DNA of 64,000 nt from the NCBI GenBank assembly GCA_902168205.1, contig CABHOK010000003.1, forward strand, positions 2,170,001-2,234,000, read 5' to 3'. Positions 52,031 through 61,207 of the stretch are shown piece after piece (position 1 is the first letter of the stretch; the number at the start of each line of letters is the position of its first letter). Origin of the DNA: an uncultured Chitinophaga sp. (GTDB taxonomy: Bacteria > Bacteroidota > Bacteroidia > Cytophagales > Cyclobacteriaceae). The translations under genes were made by a program, and so were the position numbers. The notes below the pieces were generated by a model. That model searched no databases. It had not been told where the DNA came from and was given only the letters and a program-made list of their open reading frames with translations.

Positions 52031-52927
52031 CTACCGATGCTGATCGTAGCGATTTATGGGCACCGCATTTCGTAGCTGTTGCAGCACTTGCTGCGTAAGT
52101 GAAGGTGCTGTGGAGGATTGAATATTACTATGCAGTTGTTGCTCCGTTCGGATGCCAACCACTGCACTCGTAACAGCCGGATGATGCAGTATAAATTTTA
52201 ATGCAGTATCCGTAGTACTTCTTCCTTTTTTCGTTACCGCTGCTATAGCATCTGCAGCTTTCGACACATCGGCAGCTGTATAGTTCAGGTATGGCTCTGC
52301 TGATTTGCCAAGTAACAATCCCCTGGCTACACTGCCGCGCGCCAGTACACCAATCGTATTTTGATGAAGGAGAGAAAGACATTCTTCTTCTGGTCTGCGA
52401 TCGAGTAAGCTATACTGCATCATCACGCTTACGATGGCAGAGCGTTTTACATATTCACGGATCACATTCGGACGAATGGAAGATATACCATAGTAGCGAA
52501 TTTTACCCTGCTGCTTCAGTGACTCAAACGCCTCAATGGTTTCATCAATAGGATCTTGTATGGTGCCACCGTGCAACTGGTATAGATCGATATAGTCAGT
52601 TTGCAATCGCTTCAGACTTTTTTCAACCGCTCCGCGTATATACTTGCCCGAAGCATTCCAGTCAAAACCGTTACCATCGGCACGTACCTGATTGCCGACC
52701 TTCGTTCCGATTATTACTTTATCGCGCATCGTTTTGAAGGCACGGCCTACGGTTTCTTCGTTAAAACCGTTCTGGTATATGTCAGCGGTATCAAAGTAAT
52801 TAATGCCCTGGTCGAATGCGTGGTGGAGTAAGGTCGCATTGGCATCATGATCGTTGCCCAGCGACATGCAACCGAAACTGATTTCACTGATCGTTAAGTC
52901 GGATGTACCCAGTGGTTTATACTGCAT
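52031..52927 (-). CDS. Aldo/keto reductase
   Basis: A 298-residue cytoplasmic NADPH-dependent oxidoreductase. The AKR catalytic tetrad is D46 and Y51 in YFDTADIYQNG, K76 in IIGTKVG and H119 in YQLHGG. The cofactor-binding end VVGIRTEQQLHSN is also present. The start MQYKPLGTSDLTISEISFGC is typical. The substrate is not predictable. The gene may be co-transcribed with the amidohydrolase gene 29 bp upstream on the same strand. Confidence 0.92.
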   Translation of the reverse strand: MQYKPLGTSDLTISEISFGCMSLGNDHDANATLLHHAFDQGINYFDTADIYQNGFNEETVGRAFKTMRDKVIIGTKVGNQVRADGNGFDWNASGKYIRGAVEKSLKRLQTDYIDLYQLHGGTIQDPIDETIEAFESLKQQGKIRYYGISSIRPNVIREYVKRSAIVSVMMQYSLLDRRPEEECLSLLHQNTIGVLARGSVARGLLLGKSAEPYLNYTAADVSKAADAIAAVTKKGRSTTDTALKFILHHPAVTSAVVGIRTEQQLHSNIQSSTAPSLTQQVLQQLRNAVPINRYDQHR

Positions 52928-52956
52928 AGAATATGCCGGTAGGAAATATATACCGG

Positions 52957-54327
52957 TTATTTGGTTTTGTCGAGTTTATCCAGCGCAGCTGCGATCGATG
53001 CTTTCGTTATCCACTTCCCGCCCAGCGCAACGCCTTCTATCTTTTGAGTCTGCGTAATATCTTTCAACGGGTTTCCGGCAAGGAGTATAACATCGGCTGT
53101 AGCACCGGGTTTAATTACTCCCGCATCCACACGATTCAGATATGCCGCTACATTTACAGTGCCTGTGCGCAACGCCTGGTATGGAGTAAGACCAGCCCGC
53201 ACTAAATATTGTAATTCATGATGTGTAGAGAAACCGGGAACATTGAATATCTGCGGAGCATCGCATCCTAATAAAAGTCCCACACCATTTTGCTGGCATG
53301 CAAGGATCAGTTTTCGTCTGAGCCTGATGAATTGCTCGACCTCGGCAACATTATACTGCGGATTGCTCATCAGGTTCTTTTTCACATCCATCCATTGATT
53401 GACAGTCTCCGGCTTCATATACTTTGCATCGGGATCAGCCTTGAACATATCCGGAGTAAATTCAGGAGCGAACCATCTTTCTGCCAGCGATTGTGTTGGA
53501 ACAACCCACACGTTTTTTTCTTTCAGCCCTTTCATCAGTCTGGGTATCTGTGTGGTATCAGCTTCATCCGCTATAAACATCGCGAACAAACCGGCTTGTT
53601 GTTCGTTCATGGTTTCTATACCGGGCACGAGTCCTTCGATAAAACCATCGAGGTGATCGATCGATGAATACCCGGCATCAATCGCCCGCCATACACCCAC
53701 ACCAAACGATACGTGTCCTACAAAAGGTATATTTACTTCTTTGGCAGCCGCGGCTATAGCATCGAACTTCGCGCGCGTAAGTCCGGGGTGTAGCTTCAGA
53801 TAATCATAGCCAGCCGCTTTCTGTTTGCGCACCATTTCCGCACCGGCTTCGGGTGATGTAACGCTGATACCGTTGAAGGAAGGACCGGTAGTATATAAAC
53901 GCGGTCCCAGAATTTCGCCCTGCTGTAATTTACTGCGCAGCTCCAGGTGTTTCGGGTGTCCCAGCATACCGCGAATCGTTGTTATACCATTTACAGCAAA
54001 CAACGTCAACACTTCTTTCATCGGTTCTATATCATCAACAGGCGGTACGTGCGCGTGCATCTCGGCCAACCCCGGTATCAGGTATTTACCTTGGCCGTCA
54101 ATCACAAAGGCATTCTTGCTATACTTTGCCTTTGTACCCACCGCAGTAATTTTACCATCCTTGATAACAACGGTCTGGTTTTCAAGAACACGCTCGGTGT
54201 CCATGGGCACTACGTTAACATGGGTGATCACAATTTCACGTTGCGTTGAATTGATTACATCCTGAGCATAGGATGTACTATAGAAAACAAACAGCCACAG
54301 CAGGCTGCTGAGTATATTTTTTTTCAT
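52957..54327 (-). CDS. Secreted imidazolonepropionase-like amidohydrolase
   Basis: A 456-residue protein with a signal peptide ending STSYAQ (22). Metal ligands are H91 and H93 in LAEMHAHVP, then a probable ligand His in PFVGHVSFGVG, a further His in SSIDHLDG and an Asp in LLLGCDAPQ. The N-terminal and C-terminal parts form the small beta domain of the metal-dependent amidohydrolases (DGKITAVG; KPGATADVILLAGNPL). An upstream ATG at 54459 would put the signal peptide inside. Similar secreted enzymes act on peptides or imides. The substrate is unknown. Confidence 0.88.
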   Translation of the reverse strand: MKKNILSSLLWLFVFYSTSYAQDVINSTQREIVITHVNVVPMDTERVLENQTVVIKDGKITAVGTKAKYSKNAFVIDGQGKYLIPGLAEMHAHVPPVDDIEPMKEVLTLFAVNGITTIRGMLGHPKHLELRSKLQQGEILGPRLYTTGPSFNGISVTSPEAGAEMVRKQKAAGYDYLKLHPGLTRAKFDAIAAAAKEVNIPFVGHVSFGVGVWRAIDAGYSSIDHLDGFIEGLVPGIETMNEQQAGLFAMFIADEADTTQIPRLMKGLKEKNVWVVPTQSLAERWFAPEFTPDMFKADPDAKYMKPETVNQWMDVKKNLMSNPQYNVAEVEQFIRLRRKLILACQQNGVGLLLGCDAPQIFNVPGFSTHHELQYLVRAGLTPYQALRTGTVNVAAYLNRVDAGVIKPGATADVILLAGNPLKDITQTQKIEGVALGGKWITKASIAAALDKLDKTK

Positions 54328-54389
54328 GGTGTAAGAGGGGATGATTACATCACTGAAATTACGATATCCGGTAACAGGCCGAAAGCCGC

Positions 54390-54794
54390 TTATAAAATAT
54401 TCACTATATCTTCTGTAATTCGTGCGGGCCGCATCGTCTTTGCGTCCAGCATGCACCACATGGTTTTTGATTCGGCCAACACTTTCTGATCAGACGCGCG
54501 CACCAGTTTTACAAAGCGTTCAAATTTGGCTCCATGACTTTCGCCAACCCACGTTGTGCCAATGATCTGATCGTGGCGAAAGGCGGGTGTACGATAGTCA
54601 ATCTCATGGCGTAGCACCACCCACAGAAATTTAGCTTTTAGTTCGGCAGAGGCAATCGTGTCCCAATGGGCAGCTGCTACTTCCTGTATATAGCGCACGT
54701 ACACTACATTGTTTACGTGGCCCAGTTCATCAATGTCTTCGGCCGATACGGTAATCCTGTGTTCGAAGGGTGTTGCCATAGCTATACATTTCAT
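54390..54794 (-). CDS. Acyl-CoA thioesterase, hotdog fold (YbgC/4-HBA type)
   Basis: A 134-residue protein. It has the hotdog motif VSAEDIDELGHVNNVVYVRY with D and the HVNN turn of 4-hydroxybenzoyl-CoA thioesterase-like enzymes, followed by a long helix. MKCIAM and MATPF starts are both possible. It would hydrolyse a medium-size acyl-CoA. It lies 62 bp before the amidohydrolase gene on the same strand. Confidence 0.88.
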   Translation of the reverse strand: MKCIAMATPFEHRITVSAEDIDELGHVNNVVYVRYIQEVAAAHWDTIASAELKAKFLWVVLRHEIDYRTPAFRHDQIIGTTWVGESHGAKFERFVKLVRASDQKVLAESKTMWCMLDAKTMRPARITEDIVNIL

Positions 54795-54796
54795 CT

Positions 54797-54829
54797 AAAA
54801 AAAGAAAGCCACCGCCGGAGCAGTGGCCT
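54797..54829 (-). terminator. Terminator after the DUF2911 gene
   Basis: On the minus strand GCCAC (54823-54827) pairs with GTGGC (54808-54812), with GC-rich inner sequence, and a T-rich run (54797-54807) follows. Confidence 0.7.
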
Positions 54830-54858
54830 TCGAGAGTAAATATACTCATCGGTCGTTA

Positions 54859-55710
54859 TTACTTCAACGACTTCAGCAGTTCTTCGTTCATCATCTGGTA
54901 ATCGCGGTTATCAGCTTCTTTTGCTTTTGCCAGAGAAGCAGTAGCGGATTCTGTCGCGCCTTTCTTGTCGCCCAGTTCTTTCTGGATTCTTGCCTTCTGG
55001 TATAATACCCAGAACGGACTGTTCATACCTTCAGCAGCTTTGTTAATCCACTCCAGTGCCTGCTTCATATCTTTCTTGTTTTCAAGATAGTATACTGCTG
55101 CCTGGAAGTAGTTGCTCGGGCTTACTTTGGTATTCTCTTCGATAGACTTCATCACTTTTGCTTCGAAGTCTGTTGTGATGGTAAATTTCACGGATGTGTT
55201 TTCCCACGCCAGTTGTACTTTACCGCTCTTGTTATCATCAGAGAAATCACCAATGTTAATCGTGAAGGTTTCTACTTTTTCGGTGAGCTTGGTTGGCTTC
55301 ACTTTGAAGTTAGCAGCATCGTTGGCTTTATCGTACTTGCCGGTGTTACCACCCAACGCTACATCTTTGGATAATACAACAGTCCATTCGTTGGCATCAG
55401 GCCATGTCAGCAACAGGTATTCACCTTTTGGTACAGCAATACCTTCAACCTTTACATCGTCAGAAAAAGAGATTTTGGTTCCGCTGTTGGCACCGGTTCT
55501 CCAGATTTTGCCGAATGGTACGAGTACAGCAGCTTCGGTTCCGAATATCTTTCTTCCTTTTGCACGCGGACGGAAGTAGTTGATCTTTACGTCTGTTAGA
55601 CCTATCGTTGTAGACACTGAACCGGCAGGGCTCGCAGCCGGTGTCACTACCTGTGCATCGGATGAAAGGTGCGCGATAATGACTAAAACAATCAGTGATA
55701 ATTTTTTCAT
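54859..55710 (-). CDS. DUF2911 secreted protein
   Basis: A 283-residue protein with signal peptide MKKLSLIVLVIIAHLSSDAQ. The DUF2911 core has INYFRPRAKGRKIFG, LVPFGKIWRTGANSGTKISF and PKGEYLLLTWPDANEW, a beta-rich fold found mostly in Bacteroidota. The C-terminal part (about 190-283) is helical and TPR-like (FQAAVYYLENKKDMKQALE). The function is unknown; it is probably periplasmic. Confidence 0.9.
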   Translation of the reverse strand: MKKLSLIVLVIIAHLSSDAQVVTPAASPAGSVSTTIGLTDVKINYFRPRAKGRKIFGTEAAVLVPFGKIWRTGANSGTKISFSDDVKVEGIAVPKGEYLLLTWPDANEWTVVLSKDVALGGNTGKYDKANDAANFKVKPTKLTEKVETFTINIGDFSDDNKSGKVQLAWENTSVKFTITTDFEAKVMKSIEENTKVSPSNYFQAAVYYLENKKDMKQALEWINKAAEGMNSPFWVLYQKARIQKELGDKKGATESATASLAKAKEADNRDYQMMNEELLKSLK

Positions 55711-55812
55711 GGTGGTATATTTTTGGTTGTTTTGAGTTATAGAGGGCCAAAGTTAAACAACGTTTTGAATTGGCATTGTTAAAAAAGAGTTAATCGGATC
55801 AGTAAAATAAGC

Positions 55813-56403
55813 ATGATACTTCCGGAAAATTTTTACCAGCGGACTGATGTTGTAAAGATTGCCCGCGAACTCCTTGGCAAAGTGCTCGTTACAAAAATAG
55901 CAGGCGTTGTTACCAGCGGTATAATCGTAGAGACCGAAGCATACTCGTGGAAGGAGCGGGGCTGCCATGCCTATGAAGCACGGAAGACACAACGCAACGC
56001 CATCATGTTCGAGAAGGGCGGCTATGCCTATGTATACCTGTGTTATGGTATGCACAATCTCTTTAATGTAGTGACGAATAAAAATGGTATAGCCGAGGCT
56101 GTGCTCGTGCGGGCACTGGAGCCGGTACATGGATTAAAAGAGATGGAGATGAGACGAGGCTCGCTAGCTAATCCTTTTCACCTGACCTCTGGTCCGGGTA
56201 AACTAACTAAAGCTTTGGGCATTGACAGAAAGTTGAATGGAAAATTCCTGCTCGACAACGAAGTTTGGATAGAGGATACGGGAAAGAAAATTTCTGCTGG
56301 TAACATCGAGGCCAGCGCCCGCATCGGTATAGATTATGCTGGTGAAGATGCCAGGCTTCCGTGGAGATTTACAATCAAGGGAAGCAAATGGGTCAGTAAA
56401 TAA
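55813..56403 (+). CDS. 3-methyladenine DNA glycosylase (MPG/AAG family)
   Basis: A 196-residue DNA-repair enzyme. The catalytic Glu is in GIIVETEAYSWKERGCHAYE and the intercalating/base-contacting region is GGYAYVYLCYGMHNLFNVV. LTSGPGKLTKALGID is the C-terminal signature. Length and order match bacterial AAG homologs. It removes 3-methyladenine, hypoxanthine and related bases. It is a single gene, divergent from the DUF2911 gene. Confidence 0.94.
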   Translation: MILPENFYQRTDVVKIARELLGKVLVTKIAGVVTSGIIVETEAYSWKERGCHAYEARKTQRNAIMFEKGGYAYVYLCYGMHNLFNVVTNKNGIAEAVLVRALEPVHGLKEMEMRRGSLANPFHLTSGPGKLTKALGIDRKLNGKFLLDNEVWIEDTGKKISAGNIEASARIGIDYAGEDARLPWRFTIKGSKWVSK

Positions 56404-56482
56404 AAGTATAGATCGCTTCTTTGTAAGCAAGCCATACTAAAGATTATCACCCGGTTAGCCTCACCAATTAACAGGTAAATAG

Positions 56483-56490
56483 TATATTTG
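56483..56490 (+). promoter_or_regulatory. -7 promoter element of the OmpA/PD40 gene
   Basis: TATATTTG fits TAnnTTTG, 20 bp before ATG 56511. No clean -33 TTTG was found. Confidence 0.45.
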
Positions 56491-56510
56491 AAGTTTAGTC
56501 TTAGTGGAGT

Positions 56511-58106
56511 ATGCGCCTTTTTAGTTCTGTACTGCTTCTGCTTTTAACGTTCATGTCGATCGGCCAACCTATGGTTGCTGATTCAACCGGTACCTTTGAT
56601 CTGCTCAACTCACCGTATGATGAGCTCGACCCGATCATTAGTCCCGATGGACGAACCCTATATGTTACCATTGCCAATCACCCCAACAATGTAGGAGGCA
56701 AGAAAGACCCGGGCGACATCTGGTACTCCGTGCTAAACGAAAACAATCAATGGTCAGCTCCGATCCATGCCGGACCTCATCTGAATAACCGCGGCTTCAA
56801 CGGTGTGGCCGGTTTCTCGGATAACGGCAATAACCTCTTCCTGTTAAGTCATTATGATGCAGCCGGTCAGGCGCGCACGCAAGGTATAGCAGTAGCCAGA
56901 CGCAGCGGCAGTGATTGGTCTGCTCCCGAGAACATTGCCATTCCTTATTTTCAGAATAAATCCGAGTCACTCAGCGGATATATATTACCCGATGAAAGTG
57001 CTTTTGTGTTTTCAGCAGAAACGTATGGCACCCGTGGTGTTGAAGATTTATATATAACGCTGAAAGATAGCAACGGTAGGTGGTCGGAGCCGCGTAACCT
57101 GGGCTCGGTGATTAACACGCAGTTCCAGGAACTGTCACCATCGCTGAGCGATGATGGCCGGACACTATATTTCTCAAGCAATGGCCGCAAAGGATTTGGA
57201 AGTTTTGATATATACTCATCATCACGTCTGGATGATACATGGCTGAACTGGTCAGAGCCGAAAAACCTGGGGGCCGACATTAATACCGAAGGTCGCGATT
57301 TATACTATCATGATTATTCTTCGCAGGAGTTCTCGCTTTTTACCAGCACCAAGAACAGCGATGGTTATGGCGATGTGAAAATGCACAAGCGCAGCGATCA
57401 GCCTCCGGCACCAAAAGACACCACCAACGTAGTGGCTGCTGTAAAAACAACCACAACGCCCCCGGTAACAACACCGGCTATTCCGGATAACAGTGTGCGC
57501 ATTTATGGTAAAGTATTAAATGCCAAGACGAATGAATTTATACAGGCTAAAATTACCTTTAACGCTCCCACACCGGGCCAGCAACGCAAAGACGCAACGG
57601 CAGGGGTAGAGGCCGGTTACTCACTGGTAGTGCCTGCGGTTAGCGAGTACGTTGTAAAGATCGAAGCTGCCGGGTATGTAAGTTCATTGGAGAAGCTCGA
57701 CATCAAGACCTACGAGATGAAAGAGCTTGAGATGAACTTTAAACTGCAGCCGGTTGAAGTGGGTACGACTGTAAATCTGAAGAACGTTTTATTCGAACAA
57801 GGCAAGACAAACCTGCTTCCACAATCGTATGATGAGCTGGATATGGTGATTTCTTTCCTCAAATCGAATCCCAATGTGAAGATTGAACTGGCGGGTCACA
57901 CCGACAACCGTGGCATACCGGCACAGAATGTTAAGCTTTCGCAAGCCCGGGTTGATAAGGTAAAAGAGTATCTCACCGAAAAAGGAGTTGATAAGAAACG
58001 CATCTCCGGCAAAGGCTACGGAGGGGCTATGCCGATTGCCAATAACGATAATGAAGAGACCCGACAGCTTAACCGCAGGGTGGAGTTCATCATCAAAAAG
58101 CTGTAG
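56511..58106 (+). CDS. OmpA-family protein with PD40 propeller repeats
   Basis: A 531-residue protein with a signal peptide ending SIGQP. Several PD40/WD40-like strands follow: SPDGRTLYVTIANH, SDNGNNLFLLSHYD, LPDESAFVFSAETYG, SDDGRTLYFSSNGRKGFG. Then comes a Thr/Pro-rich linker, a CarboxypepD_reg-like domain (about 330-405) and a C-terminal OmpA domain with the motif IELAGHTDNRGIPAQNVKLS that binds peptidoglycan. It anchors a periplasmic or outer-membrane complex; related proteins occur in gliding and secretion contexts, but a role here is unproven. A terminator follows. Confidence 0.93.
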   Translation: MRLFSSVLLLLLTFMSIGQPMVADSTGTFDLLNSPYDELDPIISPDGRTLYVTIANHPNNVGGKKDPGDIWYSVLNENNQWSAPIHAGPHLNNRGFNGVAGFSDNGNNLFLLSHYDAAGQARTQGIAVARRSGSDWSAPENIAIPYFQNKSESLSGYILPDESAFVFSAETYGTRGVEDLYITLKDSNGRWSEPRNLGSVINTQFQELSPSLSDDGRTLYFSSNGRKGFGSFDIYSSSRLDDTWLNWSEPKNLGADINTEGRDLYYHDYSSQEFSLFTSTKNSDGYGDVKMHKRSDQPPAPKDTTNVVAAVKTTTTPPVTTPAIPDNSVRIYGKVLNAKTNEFIQAKITFNAPTPGQQRKDATAGVEAGYSLVVPAVSEYVVKIEAAGYVSSLEKLDIKTYEMKELEMNFKLQPVEVGTTVNLKNVLFEQGKTNLLPQSYDELDMVISFLKSNPNVKIELAGHTDNRGIPAQNVKLSQARVDKVKEYLTEKGVDKKRISGKGYGGAMPIANNDNEETRQLNRRVEFIIKKL

Positions 58107-58131
58107 ACTCACTACTTTTTAATTAAAAAAA

Positions 58132-58169
58132 GAAAAAAAGCACTCCTGTATTCGGGGGTGCTTTTTTTG
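58132..58169 (+). terminator. Rho-independent terminator
   Basis: GCACTCC (58140-58146) pairs with GGGGTGC (58155-58161, one G-U), flanked by an A-run and T7. Confidence 0.9.
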
Positions 58170-58826
58170 TATTTCGTTGTTTTTACAGAAAATTTATTGT
58201 TTCTTAATGTTGTCGCTTTCAAAAGTGAATCAATTTATTACATGACTCAGGTTGACCACTAATCATTTCAGACTAAAAACATTTCTATTTGATTTAATTA
58301 TTGGATAAGTTAGATATACCGATGGCAGTTAAAACTATTGTGTACTTTTTGCATGCTGGAGATAAGACTATATTTTTATCAACGTTCTGACCTGGCAACC
58401 GTCTTCGCAAGGTTGTTCTATACTGTATACCATTTGATTGAAACGTTTGAATACAAGCTTGTTGCAGATGTAATGTGTACTACATCCAAGGTACATTCAA
58501 CATGTATAGCAGGTAGTATGCACGCGCATGCTATAGTTAGTTCTTACGATCGTAAAATATAGTTCAGTGTACAGGGCTTTGCTGTATTTCAGGTTGCATA
58601 CCAACGGTAAGTATACACGTTTTATTTGTTATATGTTTTTTAGATGGGCATCATACTTGTGGATATGTATACCGGGCACAAAATTTTCAGCGCATGTTGG
58701 TATAGTTGGTCGGGAGTCTGTCCGGTAATTGCCCCGATATGGTATAAACATGGAATGCATGGTAAAGTATATGAAGATATATCTTCCACTTTTTGCAGGA
58801 CTTCACCCAAACACTAAACTACCCTT
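58170..58826. other. Long intergenic, no gene seen
   Basis: About 660 bp after the OmpA gene and before a receiver gene. The only longer frame (58338-58562) has no family resemblance and poor codon pattern. TATA-like words are dense. No hairpin with a T-run beyond the terminator was found. It could hold a small RNA or distal promoter sites; nothing supports a specific claim. Confidence 0.45.
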
Positions 58827-59249
58827 ATGACTAATATTGTAGAGATTCTGCTGGTAGAAGACAATCCGGATGATGCAGAATTAACCATACGTGCTTTGAA
58901 GAAGCACAACCTGGCCAATAACCTGTTGCATTTACAGGATGGAGAAGAGGCTCTTAACTTTATCTTTTCTCCGCAAACCAGTTCACTCCCCAAAATCATT
59001 CTGTTGGATATAAAGATGCCGAAGGTTGATGGTATCGAAGTACTTCGTAAGATTAAAAGTGACGAAAATCGAAAAATTATACCGGTCGTGGTATTAACAT
59101 CATCCAAAGAAGAACGAGATATAATTGAAACGTATAAATTGGGTGTTAACGCCTACATAGTGAAGCCCGTAGAGTTTGAAAAATTTGTGAGTGCTGTTTC
59201 GGAGATTGGTTTTTTCTGGCTGATACTTAATCAGCCGCCGATCAAGTAA
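58827..59249 (+). CDS. Single-domain response regulator
   Basis: A 140-residue receiver domain: acidic pocket [17 protein letters not shown], phosphoacceptor D61 in [13 protein letters not shown], Thr switch VLTSS and Lys in AYIVKPVEF. It is of the Rcp1-like type that pairs with phytochrome or hybrid kinases. The next gene, a receiver-kinase, starts 27 bp later, so both are probably one operon and one phosphorelay. Confidence 0.92.
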   Translation: MTNIVEILLVEDNPDDAELTIRALKKHNLANNLLHLQDGEEALNFIFSPQTSSLPKIILLDIKMPKVDGIEVLRKIKSDENRKIIPVVVLTSSKEERDIIETYKLGVNAYIVKPVEFEKFVSAVSEIGFFWLILNQPPIK

Positions 59250-59276
59250 CAGCATGAAAAAATGGAGTAGTAGCGT

Positions 59277-60410
59277 ATGGAGAAAAAACTTAGAATTCTG
59301 ATGCTCGAAGACCGGGAAGAAGATGCCGGCCTCATCAATCGCACATTAACAAAAGATGGTATTGACTATACCAGCTATAATGTTGATACCCGCGAGGAGT
59401 TTGTAAAAGCATTGGCTGAATATAGTCCTGATATTATTTTATCCGATCATGCTTTGCCCCAGTTCAACTCGCAGGAAGCGTTGAAGATCTGCAAACAGTC
59501 CGGGTTCAAAGGACCATTTATACTAGTTACCGGTACGGTATCAGAAGAGTTTGCTGTAAGTTGCCTGAAGCAGGGAGCTGATGATTATGTACTCAAATCA
59601 AACCTGGCGCGCCTGCCTTCCGCAATTGACAATGCGTTGAAGCAGCGGCAGATGGAATCGAAACGCAAGAAAGCAGAGTCAGCTTTGCGTAAACAGAACA
59701 ATGAACTTGTCAAGATTAATAAAGAACTCGACAGCTTTGTATATAGTGTATCGCACAACCTGCGTGCTCCGCTCATGTCGGTATTGGGTCTTGTGCAGTT
59801 AGCCAAGATGAACGACAAGAATGATGATCTCATCTATGATATGTATTTCGATAAAATCGAACAGAGCATTCATAAACTGGACAATACGCTAAAGGAGATA
59901 CTTGATTACTCACGTAACGCGCGGAGCGAGGTTCGAATCGAGCGGGTAAATCTGAAGCAACTGATTGAAGACATGTTCGACAGGTTATACTATATGGAAG
60001 GATCGGAGAACATTGAAAAACAGATTACACTGGAAGAGACAGAGCCATTCTATTCCGATTCACAACGACTGAGTGTTATCTGCAATAACCTGATATCAAA
60101 TGCGATCAAGTATCGTTCGCCTATACAGAAGAAACAGTTCATTCACATCCACATTACCGTGGACGCAAAAAGCGCCAAGATACACTTTGAAGACAACGGT
60201 ATAGGTATACCGCAGGACTTACAGACGCGTATATTTGATATGTTCTTCCGCGCTACCGATCGGAGCGAAGGGGCAGGCCTCGGACTATATATTGTAAAGG
60301 AAGCTGTGGATAAACTTCATGGTACGATTGATGTGAAATCCGAGTTAAGCAAGGGAACTATATTTAACATGGAGATTCCGAACCACGGACCGCAGGAAGT
60401 ATCAAAATAA
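59277..60410 (+). CDS. Receiver-linked histidine kinase
   Basis: A 377-residue cytoplasmic protein. An N-terminal receiver domain (about 5-120) has MLEDREEDAGLINRTL and D57 in IILSDHALP. A coiled segment (about 125-150) leads to the HisKA domain with H160 in VSHNLRAPLMSVLGLV and a HATPase domain (about 240-370) with NLISNAIKY, FEDNGIGIPQDLQ and GAGLGLYIVKEAV. There is no membrane segment, so it integrates an input passed through its receiver. It probably exchanges phosphate with the preceding regulator. Confidence 0.93.
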   Translation: MEKKLRILMLEDREEDAGLINRTLTKDGIDYTSYNVDTREEFVKALAEYSPDIILSDHALPQFNSQEALKICKQSGFKGPFILVTGTVSEEFAVSCLKQGADDYVLKSNLARLPSAIDNALKQRQMESKRKKAESALRKQNNELVKINKELDSFVYSVSHNLRAPLMSVLGLVQLAKMNDKNDDLIYDMYFDKIEQSIHKLDNTLKEILDYSRNARSEVRIERVNLKQLIEDMFDRLYYMEGSENIEKQITLEETEPFYSDSQRLSVICNNLISNAIKYRSPIQKKQFIHIHITVDAKSAKIHFEDNGIGIPQDLQTRIFDMFFRATDRSEGAGLGLYIVKEAVDKLHGTIDVKSELSKGTIFNMEIPNHGPQEVSK

Positions 60411-60418
60411 CAGGCGCA

Positions 60419-61126
60419 TCAGAATGCATTACGCGCCAGTATTTTCATAACATCATTCTTATAGTTACGCCCGATGGGTACAAAGTGTTTACCGATCTCA
60501 ACATCGGTAGCAGAGTATGCATCGATGCGTTCAACGTTTACAATGAACGAGCGGTGTATGCGCAGAAACAGTTCGCGCGGTAAACTCTCTTCGAGGTAAC
60601 TGATTTTTTGCTGCGTAATAATTTCCTTGTCGGCTGTCTTTACCTTCACATAGTCTTTTATACTCTCGATATATAAGATGTCGGCCATGCGGGTTTTGAT
60701 CATCTTCTTATCTACCTTAAAGTATACAAAGCTATCGGCAGAAGCTGCATCCGGTTTAGTGGTTGCAGCAGCAGGCGCAGGTTGATGCAATACTTTGGCT
60801 ACTGCTTTGAGAAAACGTTCAAATGGTATAGGCTTTAGTAAGTAGTCTACTACTTCCAGTTCAAAACCATCCAGTGCATAATCACGGAATGCAGTCGTGA
60901 GAATTACCTTCGGAGGATTCTTCAGCGTTCGCAGAAAATCAATACCTGAGAGTTTGGGCATTTGTATATCCAGGAAGATCAGGTCGATTGTATTCTGTTG
61001 AAGAAAAGCAAAAGCCGACACAGCATTGCGGAATGTACCGGCAATTTCCAACTGATCGATCTTGCTTACATACGATTCCAGGATCTCGATCGCCAGCGGT
61101 TCATCATCAACAATTATACACTTCAT
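60419..61126 (-). CDS. LytTR-family response regulator
   Basis: A 235-residue DNA-binding regulator. The receiver (1-120) has IIVDDEPLAIEIL and phosphoacceptor D53 in LIFLDIQMPKLSG. The LytTR domain (about 140-235) has ILYIESIKDYVKVKTADKE and FLRIHRSFIVNVERID. The partner is the LytS-like kinase encoded 81 bp upstream on the same strand. Target genes are not evident. It converges on the receiver-kinase gene. Confidence 0.94.
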   Translation of the reverse strand: MKCIIVDDEPLAIEILESYVSKIDQLEIAGTFRNAVSAFAFLQQNTIDLIFLDIQMPKLSGIDFLRTLKNPPKVILTTAFRDYALDGFELEVVDYLLKPIPFERFLKAVAKVLHQPAPAAATTKPDAASADSFVYFKVDKKMIKTRMADILYIESIKDYVKVKTADKEIITQQKISYLEESLPRELFLRIHRSFIVNVERIDAYSATDVEIGKHFVPIGRNYKNDVMKILARNAF

Positions 61127-61207
61127 ATCGTTATACTGTTGGATTCATCTTTTTGAAATATATACATTGCCGGTGTTCTAAACCAGCAGGGAACGATAAC
61201 ATTTTTA

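Noticed and set aside
58338-58562. 74-codon frame in the long gap before the receiver gene
   Set aside because: Rare-codon rich, no recognisable motif, and lies in AT-rich intergenic DNA.
59930-59945. GGTTCGAATCGA, resembling a tRNA T-loop
   Set aside because: Lies inside the receiver-kinase gene, with no acceptor or anticodon stem around it.
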